A stretch of DNA of 64,000 nt from Wandonia sp964447015 (GTDB taxonomy: Bacteria > Bacteroidota > Bacteroidia > Flavobacteriales_D > Crocinitomicaceae). Positions 55,261-64,000 of this stretch are shown here, piece after piece (the stretch's first letter is position 1; every line of letters starts with the position of its first letter). Location of the stretch: the NCBI GenBank assembly GCA_964447015.1, contig CAYUQU010000002.1:1-64000 (forward strand), given 5' to 3'. The translations under genes and the position numbers were made by a program. The notes below the pieces were generated by a model that made no database searches, was not told where the DNA came from, and saw only the letters and a list, made by a program, of their open reading frames with translations.

Positions 55261-57713
55261 TAAAAATCGAAATTTAGCCTTGCACGAACGCCAAAGTTAT
55301 TGATTCCTTCGTATCTATGAGTCAATCTCCACGTAAATTCGATCCGGAGGTAGTTAAAAATGTTCTCAATACCGATTCCTGTTTCTACATAAGGCTTCCA
55401 ATTCAGGGACTTTGTAACATCAGGTAAAATCATTTCTGATAAATGTCTATCGCTAAATTCACCCACTACACCTCTCAGTGCAGTAACCATTCTCCATTTT
55501 AACTTTCGGATTCCTGGAATTCTGTCAAAGAACAATCCATTCCAGTGGTGTTCTGCCATAAGTGAAACATACGAATCACTCACAAACTCAAAAAAGCTCA
55601 TATTATTAAAAGCTTCAGTTTGCAACCAATATGACTGATTTCCAGGATGAACTTTCATAAATGGATAAGCTGCTCTACCAAAAACATGCCCAGCTTGTAA
55701 ATCGTAGTGAAGCGCACCTATAAAACCTAAGCGAGCTTTATGGCTCATTTGAAACTCTATTTTTTGGTATTCATAATCAGAATTAAACAGGTCTTTAATT
55801 CCAAAAATTGCTTGAAGAGATAGAATAGGAAATCTTGACCCCATTGAAATTCTATCAAACTGACCTGCAAGAAATTCTTCGTTCTTACCCCATCTCAATT
55901 TAATCGTAAACTCAGATGCTTTGATATTATCTACATCACGAATAACTCCTTCATTGTCATATCTTTTGTAGTCAGCAATTCCAAGAGGAACATATGACTT
56001 CCATTCAAAGCCACCATAAATTATCAAGTCTTTTCCAATATCTTTTTCAAGATTGACTCCTGTTTTTTTCACAAAGGTCAATTTATCCAAAGGTCCTGTT
56101 CGCAATAAAGCTCCAAATGTTGCTCCAACTTCTTTTGCGTTTGGGGACATGCCCAACTGTTCTATATCGCTCCTATAATAAGCAGACAACATTCCCCTTT
56201 TACGAGGAGTTATGTTAAATCTAGCTCCAACTCCATACTTCACAACCTGATCTGTCCAACCATAAGCAAGTCGACCTCCAAATTCAATTCGCTTAGAAAA
56301 CTTATTAGAAGTACGCAAAGAGATTTCATTTCTAACTCCCTCGACTTCGTTATAGCTAATTAAATTGTAAAGATTTCCTACTTCAACTTTCCCTAGTCTG
56401 TAGTGTCCAGTTGTAAGCATGTATCCCGCATTTAATAAAAAGCGAAAAGTTGGGTTATAAGCTAAAGTATCAACCATTTTTATAACCCCTTGCTCACTTT
56501 CAGAAAGTGGTTCATGACGCCTAGTCTTCCAATATTCATCATCCTTGTCTTTAGCTCCATATTCTACTTCAACCCTATTTTCAGAATTATAGAAGTCAGG
56601 ATCATGGGGTTTATTAATCACAAAATCTTTACGCATGGTCGTTTTTCTGCCATAAAAACCATACACTTTAGATTTTCGCATCAATTGAAAGTCAACGATT
56701 ACACGTTCTTTTGTAAGCATCCAAACTTCGGGTTCAACTTGATCAAAATGTTGTTCAAAGTGCATTCCGTGCACATAATTAATATTTGCCGTTGGCGAGA
56801 TATCTCCTGTGATTTGCTTAACTGCGTAAGTAGTATCATGAATCCACATTTCGCCTTCAAAAGTAAGGTCACCTTTTCTTTTGGGTTTATAAGTCAATTT
56901 ATAGCACCACTGATTCCCGATAAAAGCTGAGTCAGCTAAGTAGTATTTATAAAAACTTTTATACGAATTAGTTACAGGCGAGATAAATTGTTTCCCAAAT
57001 AAGAAAATCAAATTATCGTACACATTAATATCCTGATACATTTCACCCATAAACTGAGTCACCTCAAGATTATCGACACCAGTAATATGTGAGGCTTCCA
57101 TTACCTCTTTCTTTTTTTGTGGATTTCTTCTGTAATAATATTTAGAAACAGACTCTGATAAAATCATGGGTAAAAACCTACCTTTAGTATCTGTATCAAT
57201 GTAATCCAATATCTCCCCCAATTTTTTCACCACACCCATATCGTCGAATGAATCACCGAGATTGTTCAAGTCAAGCTGAACTTTATTATACGTTTCATAC
57301 TCGTATGAATCCAGCTTTTCTTTATTATTAATTGGTTTATTTCGAACAACCAAACGCATCAATCTAGCGCTAGGCAACTCATCTGGAGCTTCAATAATTA
57401 CATCGCCTAACATCCCTGAAGATGGCACGAGTTGAATATCAATTGTTTGATTTTTCCCTACGTTGATTTTAACCTTGGACACTTCATAACCGACAAAAGT
57501 AGCTTCTAATGTATCTGAAGCATAATACGACTCAATAAAATACTTCCCCTCTAAATCAGTTGTGCCACCCGACTTTGTATCTTGAAATCTGAGATTGACA
57601 AAGGGTATAGATTCTCCAGTCTCCTTATCTGTAACTAAACCCTGAACAATGGTTTTTTGAGCCACAACTGTGTTGGCTACTAAAAGCATAATCAAGAGGA
57701 TAAATCTAATCAT
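55260..57713 (-). CDS. CarboxypepD_reg/DUF5686 outer-membrane protein
   Basis: An 817-residue exported protein. A signal peptide (1-18, ending VVA-Q) is followed by a carboxypeptidase-regulatory-like beta domain (about 20-105; VQGLVTDKETGESIPFVNLR) and a DUF5686 region that ends in beta strands and a terminal Phe (VRARLNFDF), typical of an outer-membrane barrel. The function of DUF5686 is unknown; surface assembly is a guess. It lies between tatC (42 bases upstream) and lptB (one-base overlap). This arrangement places several envelope-export genes in one transcript. Confidence 0.88.
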   Translation of the reverse strand: MIRFILLIMLLVANTVVAQKTIVQGLVTDKETGESIPFVNLRFQDTKSGGTTDLEGKYFIESYYASDTLEATFVGYEVSKVKINVGKNQTIDIQLVPSSGMLGDVIIEAPDELPSARLMRLVVRNKPINNKEKLDSYEYETYNKVQLDLNNLGDSFDDMGVVKKLGEILDYIDTDTKGRFLPMILSESVSKYYYRRNPQKKKEVMEASHITGVDNLEVTQFMGEMYQDINVYDNLIFLFGKQFISPVTNSYKSFYKYYLADSAFIGNQWCYKLTYKPKRKGDLTFEGEMWIHDTTYAVKQITGDISPTANINYVHGMHFEQHFDQVEPEVWMLTKERVIVDFQLMRKSKVYGFYGRKTTMRKDFVINKPHDPDFYNSENRVEVEYGAKDKDDEYWKTRRHEPLSESEQGVIKMVDTLAYNPTFRFLLNAGYMLTTGHYRLGKVEVGNLYNLISYNEVEGVRNEISLRTSNKFSKRIEFGGRLAYGWTDQVVKYGVGARFNITPRKRGMLSAYYRSDIEQLGMSPNAKEVGATFGALLRTGPLDKLTFVKKTGVNLEKDIGKDLIIYGGFEWKSYVPLGIADYKRYDNEGVIRDVDNIKASEFTIKLRWGKNEEFLAGQFDRISMGSRFPILSLQAIFGIKDLFNSDYEYQKIEFQMSHKARLGFIGALHYDLQAGHVFGRAAYPFMKVHPGNQSYWLQTEAFNNMSFFEFVSDSYVSLMAEHHWNGLFFDRIPGIRKLKWRMVTALRGVVGEFSDRHLSEMILPDVTKSLNWKPYVETGIGIENIFNYLRIEFTWRLTHRYEGINNFGVRARLNFDF

Positions 57714-57755
57714 AATTCAGAATCGACGCTAAGTTAAAAAAAAACGCCTATCGAA

Positions 57756-58529
57756 TTATTTATATTGATTCTTAAGTTGATTTTTTTCTACACGACGAGC
57801 GAGAAGAACACTGAACTCGTATAAAATCACTATTGGTATAGCAACTATTACTTGACTTATCAAATCTGGGGGAGTTATTAATGCGGAGAGAATCAAAACT
57901 CCAACAATTGCGTGTTTACGGTATTTTTTCAGGAAAGCTGAAGACAACACACCAAGTTTGGCGAAAAAATACACTAGTACTGGCATCAAGAAGATGACAC
58001 CTGAAAAGAAAATTGTAGAAATGACCGTGCTCATATAAGATGATACAGTAAAATTATTCGTGATTTCTTCTGCTATTTGAAACGAACCGAAAAATTGTAC
58101 ACTTAGAGGAGCAACTACAAAGTAGCCAAAAAGAACTCCAATAAAAAACAGTGTACTCACAAAAAACACTGTACCTTTTACTGCTTTCAGTTCATTTTGT
58201 TTTAATCCTGGTTTCACAAAACTCCAAATTTCCCAAAAGATATAAGGAAATGCAATTATTACACCTCCAACAATACTCATCATAATGGCATACGAAAATT
58301 GGCCTATGACCTCGGTGCTTTGCATCAACACAGGCACATCATCAACACACACATTAATGTATCGACATAAAAAATCAAATGTATAAAAATCTGATTTTCG
58401 CATCGTCATGAATAAATTCTCCATGATCCACGACTTAAAAATCCAAATCACAACAGCAACTATAACAATAGCAGCTGAAGAACGAACCAGTCTCCAACGA
58501 AGTTCTTCGAGGTGATCAAGAAAAGACAT
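57756..58529 (-). CDS. tatC: Sec-independent translocase subunit TatC
   Basis: A 257-residue inner-membrane receptor for twin-arginine precursors. It starts MSFLDHLEELRWRLVRS, the hallmark cytoplasmic N-terminus. Six membrane helices follow, with YIFWEIWSFVKPGLKQNE and the conserved Glu in the cytoplasmic loop, and KYRKHAIVGVLILSALITPPD near the end. A longer frame from a TTG at 58568 overlaps the -7 promoter box (58573-58566), so the ATG at 58529 is used. AAAGGAA precedes it. TatA/B are not in the window. Confidence 0.95.
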   Translation of the reverse strand: MSFLDHLEELRWRLVRSSAAIVIVAVVIWIFKSWIMENLFMTMRKSDFYTFDFLCRYINVCVDDVPVLMQSTEVIGQFSYAIMMSIVGGVIIAFPYIFWEIWSFVKPGLKQNELKAVKGTVFFVSTLFFIGVLFGYFVVAPLSVQFFGSFQIAEEITNNFTVSSYMSTVISTIFFSGVIFLMPVLVYFFAKLGVLSSAFLKKYRKHAIVGVLILSALITPPDLISQVIVAIPIVILYEFSVLLARRVEKNQLKNQYK

Positions 58530-58565
58530 TTCCTTTTTTTCTGCCAATTTATTCAGATTTTGCAG

Positions 58566-58599
58566 CAAAGTTAATTAAAACTTACTTCACATCGTGCAA
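58566..58599 (-). promoter_or_regulatory. Promoter for tatC and possibly the genes downstream
   Basis: Minus strand: TTTG (TTG at 58599-58597), 23 bases, then TAACTTTG (58573-58566), a perfect -7 box at proper spacing. The start would be near 58560, about 30 bases before the tatC ATG. It is the clearest promoter upstream of the minus-strand run that reaches the triterpene operon. Confidence 0.6.
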
Positions 58600-58820
58600 A
58601 GACAAAAACAAGGTTAAAATAAGTTGCTTATTCCTTATAATAGACTCATTTAATTCACAAAATCAGTAAAAGATTATTATTTTATAGAGCATAAACAAGT
58701 CTTTATCTCTAATTTTTATAAGATAGGCGATAATTAATTTACAATCAATCTATTTTAATTAATTTCGTTAGCCTTTTTTTCCGTATATTTAGGAAGCGAA
58801 GTAGTTATTTAGATTTTACA

Positions 58821-61001
58821 ATGGAAGTAATTCAAGTCAAAGAAGCCTTAAGAACCTATTTTGGTTTTGACCAATTTAAAGGAGAACAAGAAGCTATAAT
58901 TTCAAATGTATTGGAGGGTAAAAATACATTTGTTATCATGCCTACTGGTGGTGGTAAGTCTATGTGCTACCAACTACCCGCGTTGATGATGGAGGGAACT
59001 GCTATTATTGTTTCTCCACTAATTGCATTAATGAAAAATCAAGTAGATGCAATTCGAAATGTCAGTGAGGAGAATGCGGTTGCACACTTCTTAAACTCTT
59101 CTTTAACCAAGACAGAAATTGCGCGTGTTAAAGAAGACATCCAAGCAGGAAAAACAAAATTACTTTACGTAGCGCCAGAATCTTTAACCAAACAAGAGAA
59201 TATAGACTTCCTTACTTCTGTTCCTATTTCCTTTTTTGCAATTGATGAAGCACATTGTATTTCTGAATGGGGTCACGACTTCCGTCCTGAATATAGAAGA
59301 TTGCGTGAAATATTTGAAAAAATCTCAAATGTGCCTATTATGGCGCTTACTGCTACAGCAACACCAAAAGTTCAGGTTGATATTCAGAAAAACCTGAATA
59401 TGCTTGATGCTAAATTGTTCAAAGCCTCGTTTAATAGAGATAATCTATTTTACGAAGTAAGTCCAAAGAAAGAGGTTGAAAAAGAAATTATTCGTTTTAT
59501 AAGACGTCACGAAGGAAAATCGGGGATTATTTATTGTCTTTCACGCAAAAAAGTGGAAGAACTAGCGGAAATACTTAGAGTGAATGGAATTAATGCACTT
59601 GCCTATCACGCTGGAATGGATGCTTCGACTCGAAGTAGACACCAAGATATGTTCTTGATGGAAGATGTTGATGTGATAGTCGCTACGATTGCCTTCGGAA
59701 TGGGAATTGACAAACCTGATGTACGTTTTGTCATTCATCATGACATTCCAAAATCATTAGAAAGTTATTACCAAGAAACAGGGCGTGCCGGCAGAGATGG
59801 TGGTGAAGGTCATTGCTTAGCATTTTACAGTTATAAGGATGTAGAAAAATTAGAGAAATTCTTACAAGGTAAACCTGTTTCGGAAATTGAAATAGGTAAG
59901 CAATTGCTTTTTGAAATTGTTTCTTATGCCGAAACATCAATTTGCCGACGAAAATATTTGTTGCACTATTTTGGAGAGTCTTATGACGATTCGAAATGTT
60001 CAGACATGTGTGATAATTGTAAAAATCCAAAAGAACGTTTTGAAGGAAAAGTACAGGTTGAGCAACTTTTAAAGAGTATTGTTGCATTAAATCAAATGCA
60101 GAAAACTAAGCATATTTGTGCTTTTTTGGTTGGCAACAAAACTTCTGATATTGTTTCTTATCGTCACGATCAAAATGAACTTTTCGGAATAGGGAAAGAC
60201 CACGATGAAGTGTTTTGGAATGCCGTTATAAGACAGTGTTTAGTGAATGGTTTCATATCGAAAGACATTGAATCATACGGAATCTTGAAACTAACTGAAG
60301 AAGGTGAGAAGTTTTTGACTCAACCAAATTCATTCATGTTAATTCGCGAAACGGATTACTCAACTGATGATGACAGCGACATTATAGTTTCTGCAAGTGC
60401 AAAAGATGCGTTTGATGAAATTTTATACAAGATGTTAATTGATTTGCGAAAAACTATTTCAAAAGCACATAACGTTCCGCCGTTTGTAGTGTTTCAGGAA
60501 AATTCACTGAAAGAGATGGCTTTCCAATATCCAATTACAATTGAAGAACTTACAAACGTACAAGGTGTAGGTCAAGGAAAAGCGGTTCGTTATGGAAAAG
60601 CATTTCTTGAACTTATCTCTAAGTATGTAATCGAAAACGAAATTGACAGACCTCAAGACCTTGTGGTCAAGTCAATCGTGAATAAATCTGGTTTAAAAGT
60701 TCAGTTGATTCAAAATATAGACAGAAAATTGCCTTTAGAAGATATCAGTAAAGCTCAAGGTAAAACAATGGATGAAATCATTGATGAAATTGAAGCTATT
60801 GTAATGTCAGGGACTAAAGTTGATATTCGCTATTATTTAGATGAAATTTTAGATGAAGATAATCAAGATGAAATTTTTGACTATTTCAGAGAAGCTGAAT
60901 CAGACTCATTAGTAGATGCCTACAATGAATTTGATGGGGATTACTCCGAAGAAGAATTGAGGTTGATGCGCATTAAGTTCTTGTCTGAAATGGGGAACTA
61001 A
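58821..61001 (+). CDS. recQ: RecQ family DNA helicase
   Basis: A 726-residue 3'-5' helicase. The motor has motif I VIMPTGGGKSMCYQLPA, motif II AIDEAHCISEWGHDFRPEY, motif III ALTATATPK, and motif VI region YYQETGRAGRDGGEGHC. The zinc module is CRRKYLLHYFGE ... KCSDMCDNC. An RQC winged helix and an HRDC domain (about 535-605; MLIDLRKTISKAHNVPPFVV) follow. About 120 further acidic residues make it longer than E. coli RecQ; this extended form is usual in Bacteroidota. It is divergent from tatC across a 291-base gap that holds the tatC promoter. Confidence 0.96.
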   Translation: MEVIQVKEALRTYFGFDQFKGEQEAIISNVLEGKNTFVIMPTGGGKSMCYQLPALMMEGTAIIVSPLIALMKNQVDAIRNVSEENAVAHFLNSSLTKTEIARVKEDIQAGKTKLLYVAPESLTKQENIDFLTSVPISFFAIDEAHCISEWGHDFRPEYRRLREIFEKISNVPIMALTATATPKVQVDIQKNLNMLDAKLFKASFNRDNLFYEVSPKKEVEKEIIRFIRRHEGKSGIIYCLSRKKVEELAEILRVNGINALAYHAGMDASTRSRHQDMFLMEDVDVIVATIAFGMGIDKPDVRFVIHHDIPKSLESYYQETGRAGRDGGEGHCLAFYSYKDVEKLEKFLQGKPVSEIEIGKQLLFEIVSYAETSICRRKYLLHYFGESYDDSKCSDMCDNCKNPKERFEGKVQVEQLLKSIVALNQMQKTKHICAFLVGNKTSDIVSYRHDQNELFGIGKDHDEVFWNAVIRQCLVNGFISKDIESYGILKLTEEGEKFLTQPNSFMLIRETDYSTDDDSDIIVSASAKDAFDEILYKMLIDLRKTISKAHNVPPFVVFQENSLKEMAFQYPITIEELTNVQGVGQGKAVRYGKAFLELISKYVIENEIDRPQDLVVKSIVNKSGLKVQLIQNIDRKLPLEDISKAQGKTMDEIIDEIEAIVMSGTKVDIRYYLDEILDEDNQDEIFDYFREAESDSLVDAYNEFDGDYSEEELRLMRIKFLSEMGN

Positions 61002-61007
61002 TAAACT

Positions 61008-61040
61008 CAAGACCCGTCAAAAGAACGAACGGGCCTTGTT
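61008..61040 (+). terminator. Terminator after recQ
   Basis: CAAGACCCGT (61008-61017) pairs with ACGGGCCTTG (61029-61038) with one mismatch; only a short T-rich tail follows, so strength is uncertain. Confidence 0.6.
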
Positions 61041-61075
61041 TGTGTTAGAGTGATGAGCATTCTGAAAAAAGGAGA

Positions 61076-61130
61076 TCCCGACAATTAGATAAATTTGATT
61101 CAAAGGGCATACATAAATCAATTGTCGGGA
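61076..61130. repeat. Eleven-base inverted repeat between recQ and the Crp/Fnr gene
   Basis: TCCCGACAATT (61076-61086) is exactly complementary to AATTGTCGGGA (61120-61130) across a 33-base loop. A T-run (61139-61145) follows on the plus strand. It may be a second terminator between the convergent genes, an operator, or a short RNA. Confidence 0.5.
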
Positions 61131-61172
61131 AGGGAAACTTTTTTATAGACTTTAAGATAAATTTCAGACCTA

Positions 61173-61784
61173 TTATAATAGTGTGATTTTATTTCTCCCC
61201 AATTTTATCATTCCTTGTGTTTCCATTTGTTTTAGAATTCTTGAAACCACTTCTCGCGTTGTACCTAATTCATCTGCCAATTGCTGGTGAGTAATGCTGA
61301 TTTCCTTTTGATTATAGAGGTTGCTCTTCTGTAAAATTAAATGCTCTAATCGTTGATCTAATTTTTGAAAAGCAACCAGATTAACCATCTCCAGAAGCTC
61401 TTCAAACCTTCTATGATATAAGCGGAAAATAAAATCAGTCCATTCTGGGTATTCCTTTATCCATTCCCCTGCCTTTTCAACTGGAATGAGGAGTAATTCA
61501 GTTTTCTCTTCCGCAACTGCTCTTACTTTGCTCATTTCTTGATGAAGTCCGCCGAGAAAAGACATAATACAACTTTCACCAGGTTTAACATAGTACAGGA
61601 GAATTTCTCTACCATCTGCATCCGTTCTTAACACTTTCAAACTTCCTTCAAGAACTATTGGAATACTCCGAATGAATGATTCTTCATTGAGAATCACATC
61701 ACCTGGAACAAAGGATTTCAAAACGGCAAATTTCTTTACATCGTCTTTCAAAACCGACTTAAACAATTCTTCGGGTAACATCAT
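61173..61784 (-). CDS. Crp/Fnr family transcription regulator
   Basis: A 203-residue regulator with an N-terminal cyclic-nucleotide-binding-like beta barrel (about 15-125; SFVPGDVILNEESFIRSIPIV in pattern, GREILLYYVKPGESCIMSF), a dimer helix, and a C-terminal helix-turn-helix (about 160-200; THQQLADELGTTREVVSRIL). A Cys in GESCIMSF is present, but there is no Fnr-type four-Cys cluster and no clear cAMP-binding RE pair. The signal is therefore unknown. It lies 21 bases after the SDR gene on the same strand and is probably co-transcribed. Confidence 0.92.
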   Translation of the reverse strand: MMLPEELFKSVLKDDVKKFAVLKSFVPGDVILNEESFIRSIPIVLEGSLKVLRTDADGREILLYYVKPGESCIMSFLGGLHQEMSKVRAVAEEKTELLLIPVEKAGEWIKEYPEWTDFIFRLYHRRFEELLEMVNLVAFQKLDQRLEHLILQKSNLYNQKEISITHQQLADELGTTREVVSRILKQMETQGMIKLGRNKITLL

Positions 61785-61805
61785 ACTATTATAGAAAACA
61801 CGTAA

Positions 61806-62594
61806 TTACAAACTCTTTGTTCTACCACCATCAACAGGAATATTAATTCCATTAATGTATGACGCTTTATCTGAAGCAAGAAAAGCAACCGCATTCGCCA
61901 CTTCACTTGGTTCAGCAATTCGTTGCATTGGAGACTCCGAAGCCATTTCCTTAAAAATTGCATCAACTGATTCACCCGTAGCTTCAGCTTTAACACCTGC
62001 TATTCCTTGCAAACGAGATGTATTCGTGGCACCCGGAAGTACATTATTTACAGTAATATTAAATCGACCTAATTCGTTTGCCAATGTTTTACTCCAATTA
62101 GCCACCGCACCTCGAATAGTATTTGACACACCTAAATTTGGAAGAGGTTGTTTCACACTCGTTGAGATAATATTGATTATACGACCAAAACCCGCTGCTT
62201 TCATTCCTGGAACAAGAGTAGTAGCTAAAATATGATTACATATAAGATGTTGATTGAATGCATCTATAAATTCCTGTGATTTTGCTTGAAGAATGGTACC
62301 TCCTTTAGGTCCACCAGTATTATTAACCAAAACATGAGCCACATTTCCATCATTCACCCAACGTGAAATAACTTGCTGCAACTGAACCGGATTAGAAAAA
62401 TCAGCTACAAGATAAGCATGCTTCTGACCCATTGACGCGGGTAGCTCAGAAATAATCCCCTTCAATTTCTCTTCATTCCTAGCCAAAGCCACAATTGTAT
62501 ATCCTAATTCTGCCAATGCTTTTGCACTTGCACGTCCTATTCCTTGTGTCGCTCCACAAACAACAGCAATTTTCCCTAGTTGTTTAATCTCCAT
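61806..62594 (-). CDS. Atypical short-chain dehydrogenase/reductase
   Basis: A 262-residue SDR-fold protein. The cofactor loop is VVCGATQGIGRASAKAL, with NNTGGP in place of NNAG. At the catalytic position the family YxxxK is replaced: NLGVSNTIRGAVANW has Ser and Arg where Tyr and Lys are expected, while the upstream Ser (ISTSV) is kept. This matches the FabG-like SDR subgroup lacking the usual tetrad. The end has FLASDKASYINGINIPVDGG. Substrate unknown. It precedes the Crp/Fnr gene in an apparent two-gene operon. Confidence 0.9.
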   Translation of the reverse strand: MEIKQLGKIAVVCGATQGIGRASAKALAELGYTIVALARNEEKLKGIISELPASMGQKHAYLVADFSNPVQLQQVISRWVNDGNVAHVLVNNTGGPKGGTILQAKSQEFIDAFNQHLICNHILATTLVPGMKAAGFGRIINIISTSVKQPLPNLGVSNTIRGAVANWSKTLANELGRFNITVNNVLPGATNTSRLQGIAGVKAEATGESVDAIFKEMASESPMQRIAEPSEVANAVAFLASDKASYINGINIPVDGGRTKSL

Positions 62595-62631
62595 ATTGTT
62601 AATAATTTAACTTGTATTTTATAAGTCCACA

Positions 62632-62639
62632 CAAAAATA
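62632..62639 (-). promoter_or_regulatory. -7 box for the SDR-Crp/Fnr operon
   Basis: Minus-strand TATTTTTG (62639-62632) is a perfect TAnnTTTG about 38 bases before the ATG at 62594. No good -33 element is seen. Confidence 0.45.
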
Positions 62640-62670
62640 AGATAATTGTTAAACCTTTATGTATATTTTT

Positions 62671-62697
62671 TTGTTTGATATTGAAAGAGTACATTTG
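62671..62697 (+). promoter_or_regulatory. Promoter for the fibronectin III/CUB-like protein
   Basis: TTG (62671-62673), 16 bases, then TACATTTG (62690-62697), a perfect -7 box; the spacing is one base short of the usual 17-23. The start would be near 62703, about 25 bases before the ATG at 62728. Confidence 0.55.
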
Positions 62698-62727
62698 TGT
62701 CTATTAATTTAAAAAAAATGTTGTGAT

Positions 62728-64000
62728 ATGAGAAAAATTTTACTTTTATTTCTGTTTGCCAATATAAGTTGGCTTCAGGCACAAACTATCACCTCGACTT
62801 ATGTTGATGGTGATATACCAACGAGTTATGATGCTTTTGACCCGGCCTGTAATGGACCGCTTTCGATGCTAGAAATTGAACTACCAGTTGGAGGCCCTTG
62901 GGAGGTGACTAGTATCGATATTGAATATGATATGTCTGCATTTGCGGCAGGAGATGCTTGGATGTCTGAACAACGCTCACAAATTCACTTTCAGAATGAT
63001 GCTGTAAGTGAACCTGTAGCAAGTGGTGTTGGTAATAGTGCTGGTGTTATGCCTTACGCCCGAACAGGTGTCGATATTGCAAACGGTTATTATCCTGGTG
63101 GAACAATGCTTATTTTTGAAATGAGAGCTTGGAGAACTTGGGATGGTGATTTCCCTGGTTGTAGCACAGGTGGAAGTATGGTTGACGATGGTACTTGGTC
63201 AATCACGGTGAATTATCAACCAGAACCTACTTGTTTTCCTGTTACAGGACTTGCAATTTCTAACATAACTACAAATTCTGCTGACCTTTCTTGGACATCT
63301 GGCGCAGGTTCTTTTAATATTGAATGGAGCACTTCTCCTTTTACACCTGGTAACATGGAACAAGAAGGTGATGCGACATCTGCTACTTCTTCTTACGCAT
63401 TTTCAGGATTAAATTCAGCAACTACTTATTATTACGCAGTGCAAGCTGATTGTGGTATTGATGGTTTAAGTACTTGGTCAAGTGTGTCTAGTTTTACTAC
63501 ACCACCAGGATGTGGTGACAATGTTTCTGGATTATGTTATAGTCTTACTAGCACTCAGGAGGTTTTATTAAACTTCACTGCAACTCCAGGTCAATGGGCT
63601 GAACTTGTATTTAATGCAGGTGGTGTTGAAACATGTTGTGACGAAGTAATCGTTTATGATGGATTAAACGGAACTGGAAATATTATATATGGTGCTTTGA
63701 CTGGTGGTGGATTAGCTGATTACTCAGGAGAAGGTCCTGTAGTTAGTACTACTGGTATGTTGTCTTTAGTTATTAATTCTGATGGGTCAGTGACGTGTAA
63801 CTCAGCTGGATTCACTTCATTCGATGTAACAGTCAATTGTCTTGTTCCACCAGCTTGTATAGATCCATCTGGTCTGACTATTGAAGGACTTACCTCTAAC
63901 TCGGCAGATATATCATGGACTGCTGGCGATACTGAAATTGCTTGGAATATCCAATGGGGTGCAACTGGTTTTACTCCAGAAACTGATCAAATTGGATCAG
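62728..64000 (+). CDS. Secreted fibronectin III/CUB-like protein, 3' part outside the window
   Basis: The frame is open from the ATG at 62728 to the right edge (424 codons, no stop). The signal peptide is MRKILLLFLFANISWLQA-Q. After a first beta domain (about 20-170) come a fibronectin type III-like module (about 175-260; PVTGLAISNITTNSADLSW, ATTYYYAVQADCG), a CUB-like domain with paired Cys (about 262-375; CGDNVSGLCYSL, CCDEVIVYDGLNG) and the start of another FN3 module. Such chains in Bacteroidota usually end in a T9SS sorting domain, but that part is not visible. Likely an adhesin or surface protein. Confidence 0.88.
   Translation, partial: MRKILLLFLFANISWLQAQTITSTYVDGDIPTSYDAFDPACNGPLSMLEIELPVGGPWEVTSIDIEYDMSAFAAGDAWMSEQRSQIHFQNDAVSEPVASGVGNSAGVMPYARTGVDIANGYYPGGTMLIFEMRAWRTWDGDFPGCSTGGSMVDDGTWSITVNYQPEPTCFPVTGLAISNITTNSADLSWTSGAGSFNIEWSTSPFTPGNMEQEGDATSATSSYAFSGLNSATTYYYAVQADCGIDGLSTWSSVSSFTTPPGCGDNVSGLCYSLTSTQEVLLNFTATPGQWAELVFNAGGVETCCDEVIVYDGLNGTGNIIYGALTGGGLADYSGEGPVVSTTGMLSLVINSDGSVTCNSAGFTSFDVTVNCLVPPACIDPSGLTIEGLTSNSADISWTAGDTEIAWNIQWGATGFTPETDQIGS

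Noticed and set aside
61173..61784. Oxygen-sensing Fnr as the identity of the regulator
   Set aside because: Only one Cys is seen in the sensory domain and no N-terminal Cys cluster, so an iron-sulfur sensor is not supported.

Overview
The window is A+T-rich chromosomal DNA from a member of the Bacteroidota, most likely order Flavobacteriales. The evidence is several secreted proteins with type IX secretion (T9SS) sorting domains of type A and of the gliding-associated type B, two PorP/SprF-like outer-membrane proteins beside type B substrates, a CarboxypepD_reg/DUF5686 protein, a DUF4783-nadC pair, and Bacteroidota-type -7 boxes (TAnnTTTG) in front of many genes. A Crocinitomicaceae (Fluviicola-like) host is a guess, based on my recollection that oxidosqualene cyclases were reported from that group. 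I saw no rRNA, tRNA, CRISPR array, prophage or intact transposase.

Layout. 1-4985: end of a secreted protein, a PASTA membrane protein, divergent ddl, a small haem lipoprotein and a membrane acyltransferase with an inserted PDZ-like segment. 5105-11960: a T9SS operon of a type B CTD substrate, PorP/SprF, and a TPR/PD40/OmpA/DUF1573 periplasmic protein. 12091-17094: a 1667-residue type A surface protein. 17396-22901: DUF4783-nadC, an SRPBCC/GyrI-like protein, another type A secreted protein and a PBP4-type dacB. 23030-28962: a plus-strand exopolysaccharide operon (glycosyltransferase, Wza-like, Wzc-like kinase, RmlC, WecA/TagO-like). 29093-32568: uvrA and a LOG-family protein. 32711-37911: a second type B substrate (about ten HYR-like modules) with its own PorP/SprF. 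37943-42205: acyltransferase, PAP2, obg, adk and hpt. 42206-42673: a gene-free stretch bounded by a 14-bp inverted repeat. 42674-44314: lnt.

44389-54442 is the highlight. Eight consecutive minus-strand genes run squalene synthase, squalene epoxidase, HMG-CoA reductase, GYDIA-type GHMP kinase, diphosphomevalonate decarboxylase, mevalonate kinase, prenyl diphosphate synthase and oxidosqualene cyclase. Together they would carry HMG-CoA to a cyclised 3-hydroxy triterpene (a sterol or sterol-like product). HMG-CoA synthase, IPP isomerase and the later demethylases are not in the window. Upstream on the same strand, with no visible terminator, lie tatC, a DUF5686 outer-membrane protein and lptB, so read-through from envelope genes is possible.

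The right end holds recQ, a Crp/Fnr regulator paired with an SDR that lacks the usual YxxxK, and the start of a fibronectin III/CUB-like secreted protein that runs off the window. Positions come from reading the sequence and hand-counting motifs. Family assignments rest on recognised motifs, not on database searches.
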